Part shown: positions 27,214 through 38,235 of the stretch, one piece after another
How positions within the stretch are numbered: the stretch's first letter is position 1
Layout of the letters: each line of letters begins with the position of its first letter
NCBI RefSeq assembly: GCF_003386285.1
Contig: NZ_QPNC01000017.1
Coordinates: forward strand, 1 to 64,000
Reading direction: 5' to 3'
DNA from: Nocardiopsis sp. FIRDI 009
GTDB taxonomy: Bacteria; Actinomycetota; Actinomycetes; Streptosporangiales; Streptosporangiaceae
DNA: 64,000 bases
Program-made: the position numbers and the translations under genes
The notes under the pieces: model-generated
Told to the model about the DNA's origin: nothing
The model's input: the letters and a program-made list of their open reading frames with translations, nothing else
Databases searched by the model: none

Positions 27214-27594
27214 TCAGACGTTGAAGCCCAGCATGCGCAGCTGGTCCCGGCCGTCGTCGGTGATCTTGTCCGGACCCCACGGCGGCATCCAGACCCAGTT
27301 GATGCGGACCTCGCGCTCGAACTCGTCCAGGGCGCTGGTGGCCTGGTCCTCGATCACGTCGGTCAGCGGGCAGGCCGCGCTGGTCAGGGTCATGTCCAGG
27401 GTGATGACGTCGTCGTCGGCGTTCACCCCGTACAGCAGACCGAGGTCCACGACGTTGACGCCCAGCTCGGGGTCGATCACGTCCTTGAGCGCCTCGCTGA
27501 TCTCCTCGACCAGCTGCTCGGCCTCCGGGGACAGGGGGGCGGCCGACTCGGCGGCCCCGTCGGTCCCGGCCTTCGCCGTCTCGTTCTCGCTCAT
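27214..27594 (-). CDS. sufT: SufT-like metal-sulfur cluster assembly factor (DUF59/MIP18)
   Basis: A 126-residue protein with an acidic 20-residue leader and a DUF59 domain. Key motifs are LKDVIDPELGVNVVDLGLLY, the conserved cysteine in TSAACPLTDVI, and VWMPPWGPDKI. SufT-type proteins help in maturation of iron-sulfur proteins. It is the last gene of the suf operon and its ATG overlaps the sufU stop codon by four bases, which suggests translational coupling. Confidence 0.92.
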   Translation of the reverse strand: MSENETAKAGTDGAAESAAPLSPEAEQLVEEISEALKDVIDPELGVNVVDLGLLYGVNADDDVITLDMTLTSAACPLTDVIEDQATSALDEFEREVRINWVWMPPWGPDKITDDGRDQLRMLGFNV

Positions 27595-28067
27595 CGGGCG
27601 CCTTCCTTCTCCAGGGACTTCGCCACAGCGTCCTTCCAGGCCATCCACCCCAGCAGGGCACACTTGACCCGCGCGGGGTACTTCGACACGCCGGCGAACG
27701 CCACCGCGTCCTCCAGCACGTCCTCGTCGGGCTCACCCTGGCCCTTGGACTGCATCAGCTCCGTGAAGGCCTCCAGGGTACGCATACCCTCGGCGACCGT
27801 ACGCCCGATCAGCAGGTCGGTCAGCACCGAGGTGCTGGCCTGGCTGATCGAGCAGCCCATTCCCTCGTAGGAGACGTCCTCGACGATCGCCTCCTCGTCG
27901 AGGGCCGCCCGGTCCGCCGGGGCCAGCGCCACCCGGAGCGTCACCTCGTCCCCGCACGTGGGGTTGATGTGGTGCGCCTCCGCGTTGTGCGGGTCCCGCA
28001 ACCCCTTGTGGTGGGGGTTGCGGTAGTGGTCCAGGATGATCTCCTGGTACATCGCGTCCAACTGCAT
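27591..28067 (-). CDS. sufU: SufU sulfur-transfer protein
   Basis: A 158-residue IscU-fold protein. The zinc and sulfur-accepting residues are seen as NPTCGDEV (Cys-Gly-Asp), the second cysteine in EGMGCSISQAS and the third in ARVKCALLGWMAW. SufU accepts persulfide sulfur from SufS and passes it to the SufBCD scaffold. The insertion between the first and second motifs that distinguishes SufU from IscU is present. It follows sufS by 23 bases. Confidence 0.95.
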   Translation of the reverse strand: MQLDAMYQEIILDHYRNPHHKGLRDPHNAEAHHINPTCGDEVTLRVALAPADRAALDEEAIVEDVSYEGMGCSISQASTSVLTDLLIGRTVAEGMRTLEAFTELMQSKGQGEPDEDVLEDAVAFAGVSKYPARVKCALLGWMAWKDAVAKSLEKEGAR

Positions 28068-28090
28068 GGTCAGGCTGTTCCTCGCTCGCT

Positions 28091-30153
<2,063 letters not shown>

Positions 30154-30161
30154 ATCAAGCC

Positions 30162-30497
30162 TCAGGAATTCTTCTCATCCAGCGACACGAACACGTCGTC
30201 GCCGTCGATCTTCACGTCGTAGGTGGGAACCGGCTGGGTGGCGGGCGGGTTGATCGGCGCCCCCGAGCGCAGGTCGAAGCAGGAACCGTGCAGCCAGCAC
30301 TCGATGGCGCCGTCCTCGACCTCGCCCTCCGACAGGCGGACCTCGGCGTGCGAGCACACGTCCCGCACCGCGAAGACCTCACCCTCGGAACGGACCAGCG
30401 CCAGGGGGGTCTGGTCGTCGAACTCGATCCCCAGGGCCCCCTCATCGGGGATCTCGGAGAGCTCGGCGACCTTCACCCACTGCCTGGTCTCACTCAT
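30162..30497 (-). CDS. Rieske [2Fe-2S] ferredoxin of the suf operon
   Basis: A 111-residue non-haem Rieske protein resembling the ferredoxin subunits of dioxygenases. The two cluster motifs are CSHAEVRL and CWLHGSCFDL, giving CxH and CxxHxxC. It is conserved in actinobacterial suf operons and probably delivers electrons for cluster assembly or repair, although that role is inferred from context. Its start overlaps the sufD stop by eight bases. Confidence 0.92.
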   Translation of the reverse strand: MSETRQWVKVAELSEIPDEGALGIEFDDQTPLALVRSEGEVFAVRDVCSHAEVRLSEGEVEDGAIECWLHGSCFDLRSGAPINPPATQPVPTYDVKIDGDDVFVSLDEKNS

Positions 30498-31659
30498 GGA
30501 CCGCCAGCTTCCGCTCGACCTTGGCCATGATCTCGTCGCGCAGCTCCTCGACCGGGATCCGGTTGATGAGCTCCAGGAAGTAGCCGCGGATGACCAGGCG
30601 GCGTGCCTCGTCCTCCGGGATACCGCGCGAGCGCAGGTAGAACAGGTGGATGTCGTCGAGGCGGCCGCTGGCGGCGGCGTGCCCGGCGCCCTCCACCTCA
30701 CCGGTGAAGATCTCCAGGTTGGGCACCGAGTCCACGCGGGTGTCGTCGGTGAGCTGGAGGTTGCGGTTGTGCTCGTAGGAGTCCGTGCCGGTGGTGCCCT
30801 CGCCGATGATCACGTCACCGATCCAGACACCGTGCGCGTCCTTGCCGCTGAGCGCGCCCTTGTACTCCACACGGGAGCGGGTGTAGGAGAGGTTGTGGTC
30901 GATCAGCGAGCGGTGCTCGTGGTGCTGGCCGTCGCCGGTGAAGTACAGGCCGTGCAGCTCGGCGTTGCCGCCGCGCCCGGTGTAGGCCACCTTCGGGGAG
31001 AGCCGGACCAGGTCACCGCCGAGCGTGACGACGATCGACTTGAACGTGGCGTCCTTGGCGACCTGGGCGTTGTGCTGCGTGACGTCGACCGCGTCGCCGT
31101 CCCAGTCCTGGAGGCTGACCAGCGTGAGGCGGGCGCCCTCGCCGACGTGGATGTCCACGCTGCCCGCGCGCACACCGGTACCGGTCTGGTTGAGGACGAC
31201 GACCGCCTCGGCCAGCGGCTTGACGTCGATGACGTACTGGTTGAAGCGGGTCCCGCCCTGGGCCTCGCGGTTGATGGTCACGTGCCGCTCCAGGGCCCTG
31301 CCCTGGGCGACGGTGACGACCGTGGCCTCCTCGAAGGAGGTGTGGGCCTGGGCGACCACGCGGTCCGCGGGGCGGCCGGCCTTGCCGATGCGGGGGTCGT
31401 CACGGCCGACGCGCTCGACCGTGACGCCCTCGGGGGCGTCGACGTCGAGCTTGTCGGCGCCGTCGGCGACGGCGCTGCCGTCGTGCAGGCCCCTGAGGCG
31501 GCGGATCGGGGTGAAGCGCCACTCCTCCTCGCGGCCGCTGGGGACGGGGAAGTCGTTCACGTCGAAGGACCCGTGGGTGGCCAACTTGGAGAACGGGATG
31601 TCCCCGAGACCGTGACTGTGGGCCTTGGGTTCGATGCTCGGGCTGGTCAACTTAACCAA
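30490..31659 (-). CDS. sufD: SufD scaffold protein
   Basis: A 389-residue right-handed beta-helix protein that pairs with SufB. The family blocks are [38 protein letters not shown] and [20 protein letters not shown], the last carrying the histidine typical of SufD. The start is probably TTG: either 31659 (overlapping sufB by eight bases, with GGAG very close) or a TTG three codons later. Overlap with both neighbours implies tight coupling with SufB. Confidence 0.94.
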   Translation of the reverse strand: MVKLTSPSIEPKAHSHGLGDIPFSKLATHGSFDVNDFPVPSGREEEWRFTPIRRLRGLHDGSAVADGADKLDVDAPEGVTVERVGRDDPRIGKAGRPADRVVAQAHTSFEEATVVTVAQGRALERHVTINREAQGGTRFNQYVIDVKPLAEAVVVLNQTGTGVRAGSVDIHVGEGARLTLVSLQDWDGDAVDVTQHNAQVAKDATFKSIVVTLGGDLVRLSPKVAYTGRGGNAELHGLYFTGDGQHHEHRSLIDHNLSYTRSRVEYKGALSGKDAHGVWIGDVIIGEGTTGTDSYEHNRNLQLTDDTRVDSVPNLEIFTGEVEGAGHAAASGRLDDIHLFYLRSRGIPEDEARRLVIRGYFLELINRIPVEELRDEIMAKVERKLAVHE

Positions 31660-33064
31660 CCGCTCCTTCCATCTGAAGCTCGATCAGCCGGTTCAGTTCC
31701 AGCGCGTACTCCATGGGCAGCTCGCGCGCGATGGGCTCGACGAACCCGCGCACGATCATGGCCATGGCCTCGTCCTCGTCCAACCCCCGGCTCATGAGGT
31801 AGAACAGCTGGTCCTCGCTGACCTTGGAGACGGTCGCCTCGTGCGCGAGCTCGGCGTCGTCCTCGCGCAGATCGTTGTAGGGGTAGGTGTCCGAGCGGCT
31901 GATGGTGTCGATCAGCAGCGCGTCGCACTTGACGGAGGACTTGGCGTGGTCGGCGCCCTCCTGTACCTGCACCAGGCCCCGGTAGGAGGCGCGGCCCCCG
32001 CCGCGTGCCACCGACTTGGAGATGATGGTGGAGGAGGTGTTGGGCGCGCAGTGCACCATCTTGGAACCGGTGTCCTGGTGCTGCCCCTCACCGGCGAAGG
32101 CGATCGACAGGGTCTCGCCCTTGGCGTGCTCGCCCATGAGGTAGACGGCCGGGTACTTCATGGTGACCTGGGAGCCGATGTTGCCGTCGATCCACTCCAT
32201 GGTGGCGCCCTCTTCGGCGACGGCGCGCTTGGTGACCAGGTTGAAGACGTTGTTCGACCAGTTCTGGATGGTCGTGTAGCGGCAGCGCGCGTTCTTCTTG
32301 ACGATGATCTCCACGACCGCGGAGTGCAGCGAGTCCGACTTGTAGATCGGCGCGGTGCAGCCCTCGACGTAGTGGACGTAGGCGCCCTCGTCGACGATGA
32401 TCAGCGTCCGCTCGAACTGGCCCATGTTCTCGGTGTTGATCCGGAAGTAGGCCTGGAGCGGGATCTCCACGTGCACGTTCTTGGGCACGTAGATGAAGGA
32501 CCCGCCGCTCCACACGGCGGTGTTGAGCGCGGCGAACTTGTTGTCGCCGGGCGGGATCACCGAGCCGAAGTACTCCTCGAAGATCTCCGGGTGCTCCCTG
32601 AGGGCGGTGTCGGTGTCCAGGAAGATGACACCCTGCTCCTCCAGGTCCTCACGGATCTGGTGGTAGACGACCTCGGACTCGTACTGCGCGGCGACGCCGG
32701 CGACGAGGCGCTGCTTCTCGGCCTCGGGGATGCCCAGCTTGTCGTAGGTGTTCTTGATGTCCTCGGGCAGGTCCTCCCAGGAGGCCGCCTGCTTCTCCGT
32801 GGACCGCACGAAGTACTTGATCTTGTCGAAGTCGATCCCGGACAGGTCCGCGCCCCAGTTGGGCATGGGCTTCTTGTCGAAGAGACGCAGGGACTTGAGG
32901 CGGAGCTTGGTCATCCACTCCGGCTCGTCCTTCTTGGCGGAGATGTCGCGAACGACCTCTTCGTTGAGACCGCGACGGGCCTTCGACCCGGCCTCGTCGG
33001 AGTCGGCCCAGCCGTACTCGTAGTTGCCGAGCCCTTCGAGCTCGGGGTGCGCGATAGACGTCAT
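31652..33064 (-). CDS. sufB: SufB scaffold protein
   Basis: A 470-residue protein, the main site of iron-sulfur cluster formation in the SUF system. Long conserved stretches such as [38 protein letters not shown] and [20 protein letters not shown] cover the beta-helix core and the conserved cysteines. The ATG at 33064 has GGAGGAG upstream; the arginine-rich extension before it belongs to no protein and overlaps sufR. It follows sufR by 19 bases. Confidence 0.97.
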   Translation of the reverse strand: MTSIAHPELEGLGNYEYGWADSDEAGSKARRGLNEEVVRDISAKKDEPEWMTKLRLKSLRLFDKKPMPNWGADLSGIDFDKIKYFVRSTEKQAASWEDLPEDIKNTYDKLGIPEAEKQRLVAGVAAQYESEVVYHQIREDLEEQGVIFLDTDTALREHPEIFEEYFGSVIPPGDNKFAALNTAVWSGGSFIYVPKNVHVEIPLQAYFRINTENMGQFERTLIIVDEGAYVHYVEGCTAPIYKSDSLHSAVVEIIVKKNARCRYTTIQNWSNNVFNLVTKRAVAEEGATMEWIDGNIGSQVTMKYPAVYLMGEHAKGETLSIAFAGEGQHQDTGSKMVHCAPNTSSTIISKSVARGGGRASYRGLVQVQEGADHAKSSVKCDALLIDTISRSDTYPYNDLREDDAELAHEATVSKVSEDQLFYLMSRGLDEDEAMAMIVRGFVEPIARELPMEYALELNRLIELQMEGAVG

Positions 33065-33083
33065 GCGCGGACTCCTCCTGGAC

Positions 33084-33860
33084 TCAGACGTCCTTGTGGT
33101 GTTCCGAGCCGCCCGCCCCCTGGCGGACGGCGCTGGTCGCGGGGATGCCGTCGTCCCCGTACGCCACGTCCCCCCGGGGGGTGACGTGCGTGGTGCACAC
33201 ACCGTCGCCGTGGGCGATGGTGGCCAGCCGGCGCACCGGGGTGCCCAGAAGCCGCGAGAAGGCCTCGACCTCGGCCTCGCAGAGCTGCGGGAACTCGGCG
33301 GCGACGTGGGCGACGGGGCAGTGGTGCTGGCACAGTTGGTCGCCGCCCCCGGGTGCGGGCGCCCGGCCCGCGGTGGCGGCGTAACCGTCGTTGGACAGGG
33401 CCTCGGCCAGGAGCCGGACGCGTTGTTCGGGAGGAACCGCGTCGAGCTGCGGCTTGTAGCGCCTCTCCAGGTCGGCGACCTGACGCCGGGCGAACTCGCC
33501 GACGGCCTCGGGGCCGGCGGTCTCCGCCAGGAAGCGGAGCGCACTGGAGGCGAGGTCGTCGTAGGCGTGCACGAAGGCGTCCCGCCCGGCCTCGGTGATG
33601 GCGAAGACGCGTGCCGGGCGACCCCTGCGCCGACGTCCGCCGACGGGTCGTGCGTCACGGGCCTCGACCATGCCCTCGCTGGTCAGGTTGTCGAGGTGAC
33701 GGCGGATGGCCGCCGGGGTGAGTCCGAGCCGTTCCCCCAGGGAGGAGGCGGTGATCGGACCCTGTTCGAGGATGAGCCGCGCCACCCGCGCGCGGGTGCC
33801 GTTCTCGCCCCCGCGGTCGGGACCGGACATCGGGCGGGGCAGACTGGACGCGTTGGGCAC
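33084..33860 (-). CDS. sufR: SufR, iron-sulfur-sensing repressor of the suf operon
   Basis: A 258-residue winged-helix regulator, the first gene of the operon. The helix-turn-helix is at about 32-65 ([20 protein letters not shown]). The C-terminal half has the likely cluster ligands [12 protein letters not shown], then [10 protein letters not shown] and GVCTTH. When its cluster is intact SufR represses the suf genes; loss of the cluster relieves repression. The GTG start has GGGAGGGG at a good distance. A near-match to the published Streptomyces SufR operator lies 42 bases upstream. Confidence 0.93.
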   Translation of the reverse strand: MPNASSLPRPMSGPDRGGENGTRARVARLILEQGPITASSLGERLGLTPAAIRRHLDNLTSEGMVEARDARPVGGRRRRGRPARVFAITEAGRDAFVHAYDDLASSALRFLAETAGPEAVGEFARRQVADLERRYKPQLDAVPPEQRVRLLAEALSNDGYAATAGRAPAPGGGDQLCQHHCPVAHVAAEFPQLCEAEVEAFSRLLGTPVRRLATIAHGDGVCTTHVTPRGDVAYGDDGIPATSAVRQGAGGSEHHKDV

Positions 33861-33901
33861 AGCGTTCCCCTCCCTTCTCCGGACGCCGCTCGTGTTTTAG
33901 A

Positions 33902-33915
33902 CAACATCAGTGTGG
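33902..33915. promoter_or_regulatory. candidate SufR operator
   Basis: CAACATCAGTGTGG matches CAAC-N6-GTTG, the palindrome I recall for Streptomyces SufR, with one mismatch. On the minus strand it sits between a TTATTT and a TCTAAA 17 bases apart, a possible -35/-10 pair for the suf operon. Confidence 0.55.
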
Positions 33916-33962
33916 CCTAAATAAGTCCGCGTAGGCAAACCCGCATTCATGCCCTTCGTCAC

Positions 33963-33981
33963 GAAGGTCAGCCTTGCCTAA
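33963..33981 (-). promoter_or_regulatory. weak iron-box-like sequence between suf operon and ABC transporter
   Basis: On the minus strand TTAGGCAAGGCTGACCTTC agrees with the IdeR/DtxR consensus at 14 of 19 positions, including TTAGG and AGGCT. It is about 100 bases upstream of sufR and 190 bases before the divergent ABC transporter gene. The rest of the 309-base gap (33861-34169) has no other element except the SufR site. A TAGACT just before the transporter ATG may be its -10 box. Confidence 0.35.
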
Positions 33982-34169
33982 CAGCGAATTCACGCGGCCG
34001 CCGTCGGCGCGTCACGACGCCGACCGGCGCCGCAGCACCCCCGCTTCCCACATCGTGAGACACCGAGCCGCGATGTGGACACCCTGGAGATCCGTCCCGC
34101 CGCGGCGCGCGGACCCGCCGTGCCGGGCCGGTGACCCACCCCGCCGGGCCGCACGTAGACTCATGGCCC

Positions 34170-35111
34170 ATGGACACAGCCGCGGTCGAGGTCGTCGACC
34201 TGGTCAAGCGCTACGGCACCACCACCGCAGTCACCGACCTCACGTTCACCGCGCGCAGGGGCGCGGTCACGGCGCTGCTCGGCCCCAACGGCGCGGGCAA
34301 GACGAGCACCATCGAGATCTGCGAGGGGTTCCGCCGCGCCGACGGCGGGCGGGTGCGCGTACTGGGCATGGACCCGGTCGCCGACGCCGCCGCCCTCAAG
34401 CCCCGGGTCGGCGTGATGCCCCAGGCGGGGGGCGTTCCCACCGGCGCCCGCGCGGGCGAGTGGCTGCGGCTGATGGCCTCCTTCCACGCCCGGCCGATCG
34501 ACCCCGGCCTCCTCCTGGAGCGCCTCGGGCTGACCTCGGCCGCCGCCACCCCGTTCCGCCGCCTCTCCGGAGGCCAGCAGCAGCGCCTCTCCCTGGCCTG
34601 CGCCGTGGTCGGCCGCCCCGAACTGGTCTTCCTCGACGAGCCGACCGCCGGGCTCGACCCGCAGGCGCGTATGGCCACCTGGGACCTCGTGGTCTCCCTG
34701 CGGACGGCCGGGGTCGCGGTGATCCTCACCACCCACCACATGGACGAGGCCGAGCGGTTGGCCGACCACGTGATCGTCGTCGACCGGGGCCGCGTGGTCG
34801 CCGAGGGAAGCCCCCGCGAACTGACCGGCGACCGGCGCGAGGTGCGTTTCCGCGCGGCCCGTCCGCTGGACGCCGAGGCGCTGCGGGCCGCCCTGCCCGA
34901 GGGCAGCCGGGTCGGTTCGGCGACCGCCGTGGGCGGCGGTCAGGAGTACGTGGTCACCACCGACGACCCGGACGCCCTGGGTCCGGAGTTCCTGGCCACG
35001 GTCACCGCCTGGTGCGCCTCGGCCGGGATCCTCGCCGAGGACCTGCGGGTTCGGCGGCGTACCCTCGAAGACGTCTTCCTCGAACTCACCGGCCGGGAAC
35101 TGCGCGACTGA
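34170..35111 (+). CDS. ABC transporter ATP-binding protein, drug-export type
   Basis: A 313-residue ATPase with Walker A GPNGAGKTS, signature LSGGQQQRLSLA, Walker B LVFLDEPTAGLD and the switch histidine in ILTTHHMDEAE. The C-terminal 80 residues form the extra domain common in DrrA/CcmA-type exporters. It pairs with the permease whose ATG overlaps its stop codon by one base. Substrate unknown. Next to a ferric/redox operon it might serve lipid or drug export, but nothing in the sequence says which. The ATG at 34170 has TAGACT about 10 bases upstream, suggesting a leaderless message. Confidence 0.9.
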   Translation: MDTAAVEVVDLVKRYGTTTAVTDLTFTARRGAVTALLGPNGAGKTSTIEICEGFRRADGGRVRVLGMDPVADAAALKPRVGVMPQAGGVPTGARAGEWLRLMASFHARPIDPGLLLERLGLTSAAATPFRRLSGGQQQRLSLACAVVGRPELVFLDEPTAGLDPQARMATWDLVVSLRTAGVAVILTTHHMDEAERLADHVIVVDRGRVVAEGSPRELTGDRREVRFRAARPLDAEALRAALPEGSRVGSATAVGGGQEYVVTTDDPDALGPEFLATVTAWCASAGILAEDLRVRRRTLEDVFLELTGRELRD

Positions 35112-35944
35112 TGACCGAGCACACCTCCAGCACCCCCACGGCCGACCCCGTCGGCCGCTCCGCCGACAGCGACGCCGACCTGTTCCGTCCCGATCCGGGG
35201 GCCGCCCCGGCCTGGCGGATGGTCGCCGCCCAGGCGGGGATGGAACTGCGGATCATGCTGCGCCACGGCGAGCAGTTCCTGCTGACCATGGTCATCCCGG
35301 TGCTGCTGCTCGTGGGGTTCAGCCTCACCTCCGTCCTGGACGTGGGCGGGGGGGAGCGCGTCGACGCGCTCACGCCCGGTGTGCTGGCGCTGGCGGTCAT
35401 GTCGACGTCGTTCACCGGCCTGGCCATCGGAACGGGCTTCGAGCGGCGCTACGGGGTGCTCAAACGGCTGGGCGCGACCCCGCTGTCACGCTTCGGGCTG
35501 CTGGCCGCCAAGACCCTGGCCGTGCTCGGCGTGCAGGCGATCCAGGTCACGGTGTTGTGCGCGGTGGGCCTGCTGCTGGGCTGGTCGCCGTCGCTGGACC
35601 CGGTCGGCGCGGTGGCGGTGCTGGTCCTGCTGCTGCTGGCCACGGCCGCGTTCAGCTCGCTGGCGCTGCTGATGGCGGGCACCCTGCGCGCGGAGGCCAC
35701 GCTGGCCGGGGCCAACCTGGTCTACGTGCTCATGCTGGGGCTGGGCGGCGTGCTCTTCCCGACCAGCAGCTTCCCCGGGCCGGTGGAGCAGGCGGTCTCG
35801 GTCCTGCCGATCACCGCCCTCACCTCCGGACTGCGGGCGGTGCTGGTCGGCGGCTCCCCGCCCGACGCCGCCGCCTTCACGGTGCTGGCCGTGTGGAGCG
35901 CGGTGGGCGCCCTGCTGGCGAGCCGCCTGTTCCGCTGGGAGTGA
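35111..35944 (+). CDS. ABC-2 type transporter permease
   Basis: A 277-residue membrane protein with six hydrophobic segments after a 35-residue cytoplasmic leader (the first is FLLTMVIPVLLLVGFSL). The ERRYGVLKRLGATPLSR loop between helices is typical of ABC-2 permeases of the DrrB/NodJ type. It forms the membrane channel for the ATPase encoded immediately upstream, with TGATG overlap indicating coupling. Confidence 0.9.
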   Translation: MTEHTSSTPTADPVGRSADSDADLFRPDPGAAPAWRMVAAQAGMELRIMLRHGEQFLLTMVIPVLLLVGFSLTSVLDVGGGERVDALTPGVLALAVMSTSFTGLAIGTGFERRYGVLKRLGATPLSRFGLLAAKTLAVLGVQAIQVTVLCAVGLLLGWSPSLDPVGAVAVLVLLLLATAAFSSLALLMAGTLRAEATLAGANLVYVLMLGLGGVLFPTSSFPGPVEQAVSVLPITALTSGLRAVLVGGSPPDAAAFTVLAVWSAVGALLASRLFRWE

Positions 35945-35949
35945 GGGGT

Positions 35950-36639
35950 TCACCCGAGGGGGAGCAGCCGCCACTGCTGATGGGCGTGGCCCCCGTCGGC
36001 GGCCTGGGTGACCAGCGTGCCGTTGTCCGGCGCCCCGCCCTGGCCCTCCAGGGCCTGCCCGGTCGCGCGGTTGACGATGCGGACCACCCCGGCCCCCACC
36101 TCGACCAGGGACCACTGCTGGTTGGGCTGCCCCGTCCGGGTGAGCAGGGACGCTCCGGGACCCGCGTCTGGCCCGGTGGGGATCTCCAGGAGCTTGTTGG
36201 CTCCGATCGCCTCGATCTCGTAGAACCCGCCCTCCACGGGAACGAAACGCCACTGCTGGTTGTCGCCGTCGTGACGGTCCCACAGGTGTACGGGGGCCCC
36301 GTTGCCGGTGGCCGCCTGGGCCACGTCCATGACACGGCCGCCGTGGACGTTCTGCAGCACGTAGACGGTCTCGGGGTCCAGGCCCGCCGGGTGGGTGGGT
36401 TCGGCGGAGGGCTCCTCGCTCGGTTCGGCGGAGGGCTCGGCCTCCGGGGCGCCCGGGGGCTCGACGAGGATGCCGGAGGCCACGGTCATCTCCGGTTCCT
36501 CCGTCGGCTCCCCTCCGGTGAACAGGAGACCGCCGGTGTATCCGGCGATGACGACGACCAGGACGAACGCCGCCGCGCCGACCGTGATCGGCCAGCGGGG
36601 GAGGTGTCGTTCGGGCGGGGTGTCGGTTCGAGGGGACAT
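35950..36639 (-). CDS. membrane-anchored ricin-type beta-trefoil lectin protein
   Basis: A 229-residue protein with a single N-terminal transmembrane helix (about 17-40), a proline/glutamate-rich stalk of repeated EPSAEPSEEP, and a C-terminal ricin B-type beta-trefoil at about 92-228. The QxW-type repeats are visible as NQQWRF, NQQWSL and HQQWRL. Such domains bind carbohydrates; here the domain would sit outside the cell on a short stalk. It converges on the ABC permease gene. GGAG lies 9 bases before the ATG. Confidence 0.85.
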   Translation of the reverse strand: MSPRTDTPPERHLPRWPITVGAAAFVLVVVIAGYTGGLLFTGGEPTEEPEMTVASGILVEPPGAPEAEPSAEPSEEPSAEPTHPAGLDPETVYVLQNVHGGRVMDVAQAATGNGAPVHLWDRHDGDNQQWRFVPVEGGFYEIEAIGANKLLEIPTGPDAGPGASLLTRTGQPNQQWSLVEVGAGVVRIVNRATGQALEGQGGAPDNGTLVTQAADGGHAHQQWRLLPLG

Positions 36640-36775
36640 ACGTGGGTGCTCCAAGGCGGCGGGTGGACGGGCCGTCTCGGCGACGACCCCGGACTATTTC
36701 ACACCACATGCACCGGTTCACGCATGTTGGCCGTTCGGCGCACCCCTCGCGCGGTTCCCGATAGTGTCGGCCGCT

Positions 36776-37150
36776 ATGGAGGTCATCGGAGTTCCCTGGT
36801 TCGTCGCCGTCCGCCACCTCGGGCCGCCCCTGTTCCTGCTCGTCGCGGGCGGAGCCCTCCTGCTGTGGCGGCGCCCGCCGCGGCGCGGCCTGGCCTGGGC
36901 CGCGCTGGCGACCAACCTGGCCGCGGCGGCGCTGCCGTACCTGTGGATCGGCGCGCAGACCCTCGCCGACCAGGCCGAGCGGACGGTGTACGGGCTGGTC
37001 ATGACGCTCCTCCAGCCGGGCCTGGTGGTCGTGGCCTGGTCACTGCTGCTCGTCGCCCTGGCCGCGCCGGAACGCGGCCCGGGGGGCGGCGGGCCCGGGG
37101 ACGGGAAGGGGTCGACCGTCGACCGGCGGGACCCCGAAAACATAGGATGA
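36776..37150 (+). CDS. small integral membrane protein
   Basis: A 124-residue protein with three hydrophobic segments (about 8-30, 38-58 and 72-96) and a glycine-rich charged tail. No family recognised. It ends 6 bases before the RhtA-like gene and may be co-transcribed with it. The ATG at 36776 has no strong ribosome-binding site; ATAGTG 16 bases upstream could be a -10 element for a near-leaderless message. Confidence 0.6.
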   Translation: MEVIGVPWFVAVRHLGPPLFLLVAGGALLLWRRPPRRGLAWAALATNLAAAALPYLWIGAQTLADQAERTVYGLVMTLLQPGLVVVAWSLLLVALAAPERGPGGGGPGDGKGSTVDRRDPENIG

Positions 37151-37156
37151 CCGACC

Positions 37157-38089
37157 ATGAGTTCCTCGTCGGGCCGTACGGGCCTCTCCCCACGTTCCGC
37201 GATGGCGTCCGTGCCGCCGGTCTGGTTGGTCCTGGTCAGCATCTCCTCCGTGCAGATCGGTGCGGGGGTGGCCAAGAACCTGTTCGAGGCGCTTCCCCCC
37301 GCGGCCGTGGTCTGGCTGCGGCTGCTCACCTCGGCGGTCCTCCTCGTCCTCGTGGCGCGGCCCGCCCTGCGCGGACGCGGCCGCACCGACTGGACGGTGG
37401 TCGTCGGCTACGGCGTGGCCCTGGCGATGATGAACTTCTTCATCTACCAGGCCTTCGCCCGGATCCCGCTGGGGATCGCGGTGACCATCGAGTACCTGGG
37501 GCCGCTGACCATCGCGATCCTCGGCTCCCGCCGCCGCATCGACCTGCTGTGGGCGGCGCTGGCCGGGCTGGGCGTGGTCGCGCTCGGCCTGGAGTCGGGG
37601 TCCATGGACCCGTGGGGCATCGTGTTCGCCGTGCTGGCCGCCACGGCGTGGGCGGGCTACATCCTGCTGAGCGCGGCGACGGGCCAGCGGTTCAGCGGCG
37701 CGTCGGGACTGGCGATCGCCAGTGTCGTCGGCGTCGTGCTCCTGGCGCCCGTGGGCGTGGCCCAGGGAGGCGCGGCCCTGCTGGACTGGCGCCTGCTCCT
37801 GTTCGGCCTGGCCGTCGGCGTCCTGTCGTCCGTGGTGCCCTACTCGCTGGAGCTCACCGCCCTGCGCAGGATGCCACCGCGCGTGTTCGGCGTCCTGATG
37901 AGCCTGCAACCGGCCGCCGCCGCGCTGGTGGGTCTCGTACTGCTGGGCGAGCTGCTCACCGTGTGGCAGTGGCTCGCGGTCGTCTGCGTCATCGTGGCCA
38001 GCGCCGGGGCGACCCGTACCTCGGCCCGGCGGGACGGGGGCGAACGGGAGGTCGACCCCTCCCCCACACCACCGCGCCGGAACGAGTGA
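37157..38089 (+). CDS. RhtA-like EamA family exporter
   Basis: A 310-residue membrane protein with ten hydrophobic segments in two EamA repeats. The stretch IPLGIAVTIEYLGPLTIAIL is characteristic of RhtA-type threonine/homoserine exporters. The C-terminal tail is hydrophilic and proline-rich. Related proteins export amino acids to avoid overload; the exact substrate here is inferred from family only. Confidence 0.85.
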   Translation: MSSSSGRTGLSPRSAMASVPPVWLVLVSISSVQIGAGVAKNLFEALPPAAVVWLRLLTSAVLLVLVARPALRGRGRTDWTVVVGYGVALAMMNFFIYQAFARIPLGIAVTIEYLGPLTIAILGSRRRIDLLWAALAGLGVVALGLESGSMDPWGIVFAVLAATAWAGYILLSAATGQRFSGASGLAIASVVGVVLLAPVGVAQGGAALLDWRLLLFGLAVGVLSSVVPYSLELTALRRMPPRVFGVLMSLQPAAAALVGLVLLGELLTVWQWLAVVCVIVASAGATRTSARRDGGEREVDPSPTPPRRNE

Positions 38090-38235
38090 GACCCGCCACG
38101 CGACACCTCGGGAGCACCGTCGGGGCCGGACGGCCCCGAACCTCGAACCGACCCGGGTGAGGGCCGTCGACGCAGGTCGCGTCCCTCGGCGGGGGCGGGC
38201 GTCGGAAGCCGGGGCCATGTACTACGCTCTGTCGT

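Noticed and set aside
36395..36775. Plus-strand frame upstream of the small membrane protein
   Set aside because: It lies antisense to the lectin gene and lacks protein-like composition; the membrane protein begins at 36776.
35557..38160. 867-codon plus-strand open frame crossing several genes
   Set aside because: It spans the ABC permease, lectin, membrane and exporter genes in another frame; composition is arginine/glycine-rich.
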